From CAZIRO01 sp964541595 (GTDB taxonomy: Bacteria; Acidobacteriota; HRBIN11), in assembly GCA_964541595.1 (NCBI GenBank), contig CAZIRO010000060.1:1-14272 (forward strand): 14,272 bases of DNA. Reading direction: 5' to 3'. Of the stretch, positions 1 to 5,404 are shown in pieces. The notes beneath the pieces were generated by a model that was not told where the DNA came from, ran no database searches, and saw nothing but the letters and a program-made list of their open reading frames with translations. A program made the translations under genes and the position numbers. Position 1 is the stretch's first letter. The number at the start of each line of letters is the position of its first letter.

Positions 1-187
1 ATCGCATTTTACACCCATAACCCCTAACATCTAACCCCGTTTAACATAGAAGACCTGACACCTGACACCTGACACCCGACACCTGACACCTGGGACCTGG
101 TGCCCGCCACCCGGGACCGGAGACCGGTGGCCACCGGCACACCGGTGGATCCGGTGGTGCGCATGTCCCATTGCCTGTCCCGATCCC
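1..187 (+). mobile_element. Dispersed MITE-like repeat, copy 1 (3' part, cut by window start)
   Basis: Non-coding repeat. Positions 108-187 align with the reverse complement of 5147-5227 over about 80 nt with one single-base indel and few mismatches; the first 29 bases (108-136) are identical. It ends in a terminal inverted repeat at 164-184, which begins TGTCCCATTGCC and ends GTCCCGAT. The interior (54-130) is a heptamer array, listed separately. Positions 131-148 form a small hairpin, CCACCGG-CACA-CCGGTGG. Positions 1-53 are more AT-rich and also loosely heptameric, so the left limit of the element is not visible. No transposase is present, so movement would have to be in trans. The orientation is opposite to copy 2 and the same as copy 3. 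The repeat itself is seen directly; calling it MITE-like is inference. Confidence 0.75.
54..130. repeat. Tandem heptamer array inside repeat copy 1
   Basis: Eleven consecutive 7-bp units in unbroken register. The units run CCTGACA (three times), CCCGACA, CCTGACA, CCTGGGA, CCTGGTG, CCCGCCA, CCCGGGA, CCGGAGA and CCGGTGG. The early units are near-identical and later ones drift. The register continues into the conserved core of the element. The 7-nt period is not a multiple of three, so this is not a coding repeat. The complete copy at 5147-5367 carries an array of the same type in the opposite orientation with different unit order, which suggests units are gained and lost. Confidence 0.85.
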
Positions 188-200
188 AGCGGGCACTGGA

Positions 201-229
201 TTGCAAAATTTCGTTGCATGCTGTAAAAT
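201..229 (+). promoter_or_regulatory. Sigma-70 type promoter for the B12-binding radical SAM gene
   Basis: A -35 box TTGCAA (201-206) is followed by exactly 17 bp and a -10 box TAAAAT (224-229). This predicts transcription from about 236 and a 5' leader of about 65 nt before the GTG start at 302. The stretch is AT-rich and starts just outside the end of repeat copy 1, so the repeat does not supply the promoter boxes. The same -35 hexamer with a 17-bp spacer occurs upstream of rpoD (4218-4246). Confidence 0.65.
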
Positions 230-240
230 TTTTCAACGGG

Positions 241-281
241 AATCGCCCCGGGTTCCGTACCGGACGGGATTCGGGGCGATT
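241..281 (+). promoter_or_regulatory. Inverted repeat in the leader of the radical SAM gene
   Basis: AATCGCCCCG (241-250) and CGGGGCGATT (272-281) are perfect 10-bp complementary arms around a 21-nt loop. The loop can hold a second short hairpin (TCCG-TAC-CGGA). The stem ends 10 nt before the GGAGGG ribosome binding site (291-296). No T run follows, so it is not a classic terminator. It could be an operator, a translational control hairpin or an RNA-stabilising leader. It is far too small for a cobalamin riboswitch. Confidence 0.5.
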
Positions 282-301
282 TCTCCATACGGAGGGTTTG
301 G

Positions 302-1819
302 GTGAAGCGACAGTTTCGATGGCGAAGGCCGGTCCGGTCCGTGGTTCTGATCGAACCCCGGTCCCCCGGATATCACGTATATTCCATGATCCACCTGCCG
401 CGTCTCGGGTTGCCCATTCTGGGTGCGATCCTGAAACGCGCGGGATATGACGTGACCATCCTGCACGAGGAAACCCATTCACTGGATTTCGATCTCATCA
501 CACGCGCCGATCTGGTGGGTATCTCCACGATCACATCGACCACGCCGCGGGGGTATGCGCTTGCCGATGCGATCCGATCGAGTACCGGGGTACCGGTATT
601 CATGGGCGGTCCGCACGTAACGTTCTGTTACGAGGAAGCGTTGAACTACTGTGATTTTGTGTTTCGTGGCGAGCCGGAGTATGTCATTCTGGACTTCATG
701 GAAGCGCTGAACGCCGGTGAAGGATTCGACCGCATTCCCGGTCTGTGTTATCGCGATGGCGACCGCATCGTGGTCCATCCGCAAAGACCCATCGTCACCC
801 GCATGGAAACCATTCCCGATCCGGATTTCAGCCTGTACCCGAGCCTGCCCTTTCAGTCCGTTGCCCCGCTTATGACGTCCCGTGGATGTCCGTACGATTG
901 TGAGTTCTGTTCGGTCACAGCGATGTTCGGGCGGCAGTTCCGCACTCTGTCGATTGACCGTGTGATCGCAGGTCTGCATCACCTCCAGGAACTGGGCTGT
1001 CGGCATGTGTTCTTCTATGACGACATTTTCAACGCGAACCCCAACCGTCTGAAGACGCTGTTGCGGCGCATGATTCAGGAAAACATCCGTCTGAAATGGG
1101 GCGCCCAGGTACGTGTAGAAATCGGGCGTGATCCGGAACTCCTCGAACTGGCTGCCGCATCCGGTGCGGAGATATTCTACATCGGTTTTGAATCGATCAA
1201 TCCGGAAACACTGAAGGCATTCAACAAAAAGCAGACGCTCGAAGACATCATCCGGGCGATTGAAGCCATTCGCCGGTGGAATATCAGCATCCACGGGATG
1301 TTTGTCATCGGTAGCGACGCGGATACGCCGGATACAGCGGACCGTACGGTGGATTTTGCACTGGAACACCGGATCAACACGATCCAGTTGATGATCCTTG
1401 TTCCGATTCCCGGCACGCGGTTGTACGACGCCATGGAACGTGAGGGACGTATCCTGTACCGTGACTGGACCCGATATGACGGCCACAGTGTGGTCTTTCA
1501 GCCGAAACGGATGACCCCGGAAGAACTCCAGCAGTCGGTCATGCGGGCCATGCGGCGATTTTATTCACTTCCGCGGGCGCTGGCGTCGTTACTTCAGATG
1601 CAGGTGCGTACGGCGGCGTTCCGGATTGTCGGTCGGCAGTTGATCCGTCAGTGGCTTCGGGACAATCGGGAATGGATTCGCCGTGTGGGCGAACTCGCCG
1701 ATACGTACATGCAGGAACTGCAGGAGTGGACCCGTCCGATTCAGCAACTGCGGGACGAGTGGGCGCGGGTCATCCAGCATCACATCTACGGGACGACACA
1801 GGCGTTTAACCCGCGTTAA
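302..1819 (+). CDS. B12-binding radical SAM protein (class B type)
   Basis: A 505-residue cytosolic protein. The N-terminal Rossmann-like cobalamin-binding domain (about 12-140) carries VGIS (72-75) and GGPH (102-105), as in B12-dependent radical SAM enzymes that bind cobalamin without a protein histidine ligand. The radical SAM core (about 185-385) has the canonical CX3CX2C motif (C196, C200, C203), FFYDD (237-241), GFES (295-298) and PIPGTRLY (368-375). The C-terminal tail (about 400-505) is helical, rich in Arg and Gln, and of unknown role. Members of this superfamily methylate unreactive carbon or phosphorus centres or rearrange rings (the BchE and hopanoid-methylase types); the substrate cannot be read from sequence. 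The start is GTG, chosen for GGAGGG at 291-296 with a 5-nt spacer. The gene appears monocistronic from the promoter at 201-229 and runs tail to tail into the ankyrin gene. The superfamily call is firm; the reaction is unknown. Confidence 0.9.
   Translation: MKRQFRWRRPVRSVVLIEPRSPGYHVYSMIHLPRLGLPILGAILKRAGYDVTILHEETHSLDFDLITRADLVGISTITSTTPRGYALADAIRSSTGVPVFMGGPHVTFCYEEALNYCDFVFRGEPEYVILDFMEALNAGEGFDRIPGLCYRDGDRIVVHPQRPIVTRMETIPDPDFSLYPSLPFQSVAPLMTSRGCPYDCEFCSVTAMFGRQFRTLSIDRVIAGLHHLQELGCRHVFFYDDIFNANPNRLKTLLRRMIQENIRLKWGAQVRVEIGRDPELLELAAASGAEIFYIGFESINPETLKAFNKKQTLEDIIRAIEAIRRWNISIHGMFVIGSDADTPDTADRTVDFALEHRINTIQLMILVPIPGTRLYDAMEREGRILYRDWTRYDGHSVVFQPKRMTPEELQQSVMRAMRRFYSLPRALASLLQMQVRTAAFRIVGRQLIRQWLRDNREWIRRVGELADTYMQELQEWTRPIQQLRDEWARVIQHHIYGTTQAFNPR
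1806..1819. other. Convergent 3' overlap of two genes
   Basis: The sequence TTAACCCGCGTTAA holds both stop codons. On the - strand the ankyrin gene stops at 1806-1808 (read TAA). On the + strand the radical SAM gene stops at 1817-1819 (TAA). The motif is a near-palindrome. There is no space for an intrinsic terminator between the two genes, and none is evident just beyond either stop. Confidence 0.9.
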
Positions 1820-2312
1820 GTGTCGGTGCGGGAGAAGTCTGCGGATTCTGAAGTAGACGCACGATCTCCGTGTGCCCGTACTTTTCCGCAAGCGTCAGGG
1901 CGGTGTGTCCGTGCGCGTCCTGACAGTCCCGTCGGGCGCCGGCTTGCAGGAGTATGTCCACGACGCGGGTTTGCCCCCAGAGTGCCGCATGCATCAGTGC
2001 TGTCCGGCCCTCCCGGTCGGTCGCGTCGATATCCGCCCCCGCTTCGAGGAGCATGCGTACGATCTGCGGGTACCCCGCTTTGGCAGCCCACATGAGCGCG
2101 GTCTGTCCGGCCACATCCCGCACATTGACGTCCGCACCCGCATCGAGCAACATCCGTACGATGGCTGTATGTCCCCACATGGCGGCCCACATCAAAGGGG
2201 TTTGTCCCAGACCGTTGTCCGCATTGACGTCTCCCCCGGACCGGATCCACTGCCGGATCGTGGCCGTATCACCCTCAATGCAGGCGCGAAATACCGTGGT
2301 GTTCATGCCCAT
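1806..2312 (-). CDS. Ankyrin-repeat protein
   Basis: A 168-residue protein made almost entirely of ankyrin repeats. A capping helix pair (about 5-33) is followed by four repeats (about 34-66, 67-99, 100-132 and 133-160). Each shows the G-x-T-x-LMxAA and VxxLLxAGAD pattern. No signal peptide or membrane segment is visible, so it is probably a cytosolic protein-binding scaffold; the partner is unknown. Two starts six bases apart are possible (2312 and 2306), and neither has a clear Shine-Dalgarno. That fits translation following on from rpoD, which ends 53 bp upstream on the same strand. The 3' end overlaps the radical SAM gene by 14 bp in convergent orientation. A role linked to rpoD is only suggested by position. 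Confidence 0.88.
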   Translation of the reverse strand: MGMNTTVFRACIEGDTATIRQWIRSGGDVNADNGLGQTPLMWAAMWGHTAIVRMLLDAGADVNVRDVAGQTALMWAAKAGYPQIVRMLLEAGADIDATDREGRTALMHAALWGQTRVVDILLQAGARRDCQDAHGHTALTLAEKYGHTEIVRLLQNPQTSPAPTLNAG

Positions 2313-2365
2313 TTTTCAGCGTATCGACGGTGTTCAACAACCCCTGCAAACCCGAGATGCTGCGG

Positions 2366-4072
2366 TCAGGATGACTGAACAAAACTCTTCAGCCGCCTGG
2401 CGCGGCTGGGATGCCGCAATTTGCGCAGGGCTTTGGCTTCGATCTGGCGGATTCGTTCACGCGTTACCGAGAAACTCTGGCCCACTTCTTCCAGCGTGCG
2501 TTCAAACCCGTCACCCAGACCGAATCGCATTTTCAACACCATTTCTTCACGCGGCGACAGTTGTTTCAGGATGCGTTCGGTTTCCCACTGGAGGCACTCT
2601 TTCAGGGCCGCCTCTTCCGGCAGGGGGATCATCTGGTCCTCCAGGAAGTCCTCCAGACGGGTGTCCCCGTCGTCGCCGACTGGCGTCTCTAACGAAACGG
2701 GTTCCTGGGTGACCTTCAGGATCTTCTGGATTTTCGACAGCGGCACGCCCATACGCTCGGCGATTTCCGCCTGCGTGGGATCACGCCCGAGTTCCTGAAT
2801 GAGTTCTCGGGTTACGCGGGCGATCTTATTGACCGTTTCGATCATGTGCACCGGAATGCGAATGGTCCGCGCCTGATCCGCGATGGCCCGCGTGATCGAC
2901 TGGCGAATCCACCAGGTGGCATAGGTGGAAAACTTGAATCCCCGTTTGTAGTCGAACTTTTCCACAGCCTTCATCAGACCGATATTGCCTTCCTGGATGA
3001 GATCGAGGAAGTGCAACCCGCGGTTGACATACTTCTTTGCGATACTCACCACCAGCCGCAGATTCGCTTCGACCAGTTCCGATTTTGCCTGCTCCATGGC
3101 CTCCTGTTCCCGCAGGATGATCTCGTAATTCTTACGCAATGTCGCACAGCGCATCCCGAGTTGCCGTTCCATCGTGCGGATCTGCTGGCGCAAACGTCGG
3201 ATTTCCGCTTCGATCTGGGTGGCGTCGCCGTTCCCCCGTTCTTTCAGGAGTTCCTGCAGATTCTGAATCCGTTCCTGCAACTGGTCGAACTGCTGTACCT
3301 TCTGGGCCACCCGTTCAATGAACCGTTTCTGGGTATCCTGATTGAAGTTCACCTTGCGCATCAGGCGTGCGATCTTCAGGCGAATATGACGGATCTGCAG
3401 CGCCCACCGTCGATTCTGTCGCGTATTGTCGCTCTTCTGCATCTTCTGATAAATGTCGAGCATACGCTGGAACTGGCGGTCGATCTCTTCAAAGATCGGC
3501 ATGACCTCGTGGTAGCGCTTTTCCATATTGATCGGTTTACCGAACTCGTCGTGGTGTTCCAGCAGTTTGGCGAGAAACCGATGATTCTTCCGGAGTTTTT
3601 CGATGTATCCGACGACCTCGCGAATGGTCACCGGTGAAGCGTACAGTGCGCACAGCATCCGATCGCGGTGTTGCTCGATCCGGCGGGCAATGGCGATCTC
3701 ACCTTCACGTGTCAGCAGGGGGACCACACCCATCTCGCGCAGGTACATCTTCACCGGATCCGCGATGCGGGCGTGCCAGTCCGTTTCGTCGGTGTCATCC
3801 TCGGCGAACTCTTCCGGGAGCGGCTGGCGCAGCGGCACGCATTCCTGTTCATCCACATTCGCGGGGACGCCCAGATCGATGATCTCATCGACATCGAAAC
3901 TGTCGAGCACGGCAAGCCACTCTTCGGCCTCTACAGCATCGTCGTCGTCCTCGACCGTCAGATCGATATCGACCTCGTAGTCCTGTCGGCGGCTGCGTCT
4001 TTTCCGGCGTTTGCGTTTACCGGCCGATGCGTCTTCCCATTCTTCGATGGGCTCATGGTCGATGAACGGCAA
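2366..4072 (-). CDS. rpoD: Primary RNA polymerase sigma factor (sigma-70 family, group 1)
   Basis: A 568-residue sigma factor that directs RNA polymerase to housekeeping promoters. Region 1.2 is at about 104-134 (DPVKMYLREMG). A long helical, charged non-conserved region fills about 140-330. Regions 2.1-2.4 lie at about 332-415, including LVEANLRLVVSIAKKY, LDLIQEGNIGLMKAV and FSTYATWWIRQSI, which hold the core-binding and -10 melting residues. Region 3 is at about 416-480. Region 4 (about 495-568) ends in the helix-turn-helix TLEEVGQSFSVTRERIRQIE that reads the -35 box. The N-terminus is odd: a very basic run (19-29) is followed by an acidic stretch (35-51) in place of a clear region 1.1. The start is TTG at 4070-4072, preceded by AGGAG (4082-4086) with a 9-nt spacer. 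No in-frame ATG occurs before region 1.2, so TTG is well supported. It is probably co-transcribed with the downstream ankyrin gene. Confidence 0.97.
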   Translation of the reverse strand: MPFIDHEPIEEWEDASAGKRKRRKRRSRRQDYEVDIDLTVEDDDDAVEAEEWLAVLDSFDVDEIIDLGVPANVDEQECVPLRQPLPEEFAEDDTDETDWHARIADPVKMYLREMGVVPLLTREGEIAIARRIEQHRDRMLCALYASPVTIREVVGYIEKLRKNHRFLAKLLEHHDEFGKPINMEKRYHEVMPIFEEIDRQFQRMLDIYQKMQKSDNTRQNRRWALQIRHIRLKIARLMRKVNFNQDTQKRFIERVAQKVQQFDQLQERIQNLQELLKERGNGDATQIEAEIRRLRQQIRTMERQLGMRCATLRKNYEIILREQEAMEQAKSELVEANLRLVVSIAKKYVNRGLHFLDLIQEGNIGLMKAVEKFDYKRGFKFSTYATWWIRQSITRAIADQARTIRIPVHMIETVNKIARVTRELIQELGRDPTQAEIAERMGVPLSKIQKILKVTQEPVSLETPVGDDGDTRLEDFLEDQMIPLPEEAALKECLQWETERILKQLSPREEMVLKMRFGLGDGFERTLEEVGQSFSVTRERIRQIEAKALRKLRHPSRARRLKSFVQSS

Positions 4073-4211
4073 GACCCCCCTCTCCTAAGATGGGATATTG
4101 TGTGGGCTTCCAATCTGGAGGAACATTGGAAAAAAGGGCGCCAATGTGATGTGGCTCAGATCGATCCCCATATCTCAATCGACACCTCAACAATATGGGG
4201 CAAACTTCTCT
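4073..4211 (-). promoter_or_regulatory. Long structured leader of rpoD
   Basis: About 139 nt lie between the predicted transcription start and the TTG codon. They contain three perfect inverted repeats. The first, nearest the start of the transcript, pairs 4166-4173 with 4193-4200 (CCCCATAT and ATATGGGG). The second pairs 4123-4129 with 4141-4147 (ACATTGG and CCAATGT) around an 11-nt loop. The third pairs 4108-4114 with 4125-4131 (TTCCAAT and ATTGGAA) around a 10-nt loop. The second and third share bases 4125-4129, so they cannot form together. On the transcript the third loop exposes CCUCC, complementary to the purine-rich ribosome binding site downstream. The repeats are seen directly; any regulatory role is inference. 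Confidence 0.45.
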
Positions 4212-4217
4212 GTTAGT

Positions 4218-4246
4218 TATATAGGCATTTCACGGACGTTTTGCAA
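4218..4246 (-). promoter_or_regulatory. Sigma-70 type promoter for rpoD
   Basis: Read on the - strand, a -35 box TTGCAA (4241-4246) is followed by a 17-bp spacer and a -10 box TATATA (4218-4223). The -35 box lies inside the last codons of thiG, whose stop is at 4230-4232, so rpoD transcription can start independently of thiG. The geometry matches the promoter at 201-229. Read-through from thiG is also possible, since no terminator is seen between the genes. Confidence 0.6.
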
Positions 4247-5072
4247 CCGACGGCAGATCCACGCGGCCTTCCGTGGGGCTGGAGGGCTGTGCATACCACC
4301 GTTTCGGAATTCGTCCGGCCCGATAGGCCAACCGTCCGGCTTCTACTGCATACCGCATCGCGCGCGCCATCCGTACGGGGTCTTTGGCCTGTGCGATGGC
4401 GGTATTCATCAGGACCCCGTCGCACCCGAGTTCCATGGCGATCACCACGTCCGAAGCCGTCCCCACCCCGGCATCGACGATGATCGGCACCCGCGCCTGT
4501 TCCACGATCAGTCGAATGTTATACGGATTGAGGATACCCATTCCGGATCCGATCGGCGCGCCGAGGGGCATGATCGCCGCACAACCGATTTCTTCGAGTT
4601 TTCGTGCAGTCACGGGATCGTCCGTGGTATACGGCAGGACAACGAATCCTTCCTGGACGAGAACCTCTGCGGCTTTCAGGAGTTCTTCCACGTCCGGTAA
4701 TAACGTCTCGTCGTCGCCAATGACTTCGAGTTTGACCCAGTTCGTGCCCAGCGCTTCGCGCGCCAGACGGGCGAGCAGGATGGCTTCACGTGCCGTATAC
4801 GCACCGGACGTGTTCGGCAGGATCATGACGCCTTCGGATTCAATCAGACTCAGGACGTCGTACGGCGACCGTTCCTTGAGGTTGAACCGCCGGATCGCGA
4901 CCGTAACGACTTCCGCACCGGATGCACGGATCGCGCGTCGCATGATCTCCGGATTCGGATAGTGCGCAGACCCGAGGAACAATCGGGAACGAAACGTACG
5001 CCCCGCAATCTGCAGGGGAGTATCCGTTTCCTGTGTGGACACGGGTTCAGCATGCATGGCTTCCATTGACAT
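4230..5072 (-). CDS. thiG: Thiazole synthase
   Basis: A TIM-barrel enzyme, 280 residues from the chosen start. It makes the thiazole phosphate half of thiamine from deoxyxylulose phosphate, dehydroglycine and ThiS thiocarboxylate. Family signatures include AIRASGAEVVTVA (47-59), LPNTSGAYTA (85-94), the Schiff-base lysine in NWVKLE (K114), MPLGAPIGSG, DAGVGTASD and the tail AGRIPKRWYAQPSSP. The open frame extends upstream to 5189, but that extension is translated repeat DNA. I place the start at 5072 because GAGG (5081-5084) precedes it by 8 nt and a promoter lies at 5106-5134. ATG codons at 5066 and 5057 are alternatives (278 or 275 residues). No thiS, thiF, thiH or thiO lies beside it, so the rest of the pathway must be elsewhere. 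Confidence 0.95.
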   Translation of the reverse strand: MSMEAMHAEPVSTQETDTPLQIAGRTFRSRLFLGSAHYPNPEIMRRAIRASGAEVVTVAIRRFNLKERSPYDVLSLIESEGVMILPNTSGAYTAREAILLARLAREALGTNWVKLEVIGDDETLLPDVEELLKAAEVLVQEGFVVLPYTTDDPVTARKLEEIGCAAIMPLGAPIGSGMGILNPYNIRLIVEQARVPIIVDAGVGTASDVVIAMELGCDGVLMNTAIAQAKDPVRMARAMRYAVEAGRLAYRAGRIPKRWYAQPSSPTEGRVDLPSVAKRP

Positions 5073-5105
5073 TCGTTCGGCCTCGCGCGGTGCAAGCATC
5101 ACCAT

Positions 5106-5134
5106 AATATAGGCGGCCACCATCCATGTGTCGA
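5106..5134 (-). promoter_or_regulatory. Probable sigma-70 promoter for thiG
   Basis: On the - strand TCGACA (5129-5134), a 17-bp spacer and TATATT (5106-5111) each differ from consensus by one base. Transcription would start near 5099, leaving a leader of about 27 nt before the start at 5072. That leader is too short for a TPP riboswitch, and I see no THI-box-like structure here. Confidence 0.5.
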
Positions 5135-5146
5135 TAGATGGGAACC

Positions 5147-5367
5147 GGGATCGGGACAGGCAATGGGACAGGGGAACCACCGGATCCACAGGTGTGTTCG
5201 GTGGCCACCGGTCTCCGGTCCCGGGTGTCAGGTATCGGGTGTCCGGTCCCGGGTGTCAGGTATCCAGGACGGGAGACGGAAGACAGGGGACGGGGCATCT
5301 CATGGGATGGGGACATCGCATGGCCGAATGGGGACCCACGGTGTCCCATGGCCTGTTCCGATTTCAG
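5147..5367 (-). mobile_element. Dispersed MITE-like repeat, copy 2 (complete)
   Basis: The complete copy. Its terminal inverted repeats are at 5150-5170 (starting ATCGGGACAGGC) and 5342-5362 (ending GCCTGTTCCGAT). They are 21 bp each, complementary apart from two positions, and give an element of 213 bp. Conserved bases extend a few positions outside each end. The 5147-5227 part matches copy 1 and the 5317-5367 part matches copy 3 (three differences in 51 bases). The interior holds a heptamer array (5224-5293). An imperfect direct repeat, GGGAAC followed by CGGGATCGGG, flanks it at 5140-5155 and 5371-5388. It lies between the RND gene's 3' end and the thiG promoter. No meaningful protein is encoded. 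A role as a read-through barrier between these operons is possible but unproven. Confidence 0.8.
5224..5293. repeat. Tandem heptamer array inside repeat copy 2
   Basis: Ten 7-bp units in register: GGTGTCA, GGTATCG, GGTGTCC, GGTCCCG, GGTGTCA, GGTATCC, AGGACGG, GAGACGG, AAGACAG and GGGACGG. GGTGTCA matches the complement of the copy 1 array (CCTGACA) when read in a shifted register. The units are more diverged than in copy 1. Further GTCAGGG-like units occur at 5390-5410, next to and across the RND stop codon. Confidence 0.8.
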
Positions 5368-5404
5368 AGTGGGAACACCGGGATCGGGCGTCAGGGGTCA
5401 GGTC

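Noticed and set aside
54..130. CRISPR-like array
   Set aside because: Repeats are 7 bp without spacers, and there are no cas genes. The structure is a heptamer tandem array.
241..281. Cobalamin riboswitch before the B12-binding radical SAM gene
   Set aside because: The leader is only about 65 nt and lacks a B12-box; a cobalamin riboswitch needs far more sequence.
479..1486. Long antisense frame opposite the B12 radical SAM gene, and a similar one at 12448-13821
   Set aside because: Both are mirror frames of strongly supported radical SAM genes, His- and Arg-rich with no domain pattern, typical of shadow ORFs in GC-rich DNA.
5073..5189. N-terminal extension of thiG up to an ATG at 5189
   Set aside because: The extra residues translate the repeat element and the promoter region. 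The ribosome binding site, the promoter and the family length all support a start at 5072 or slightly downstream.
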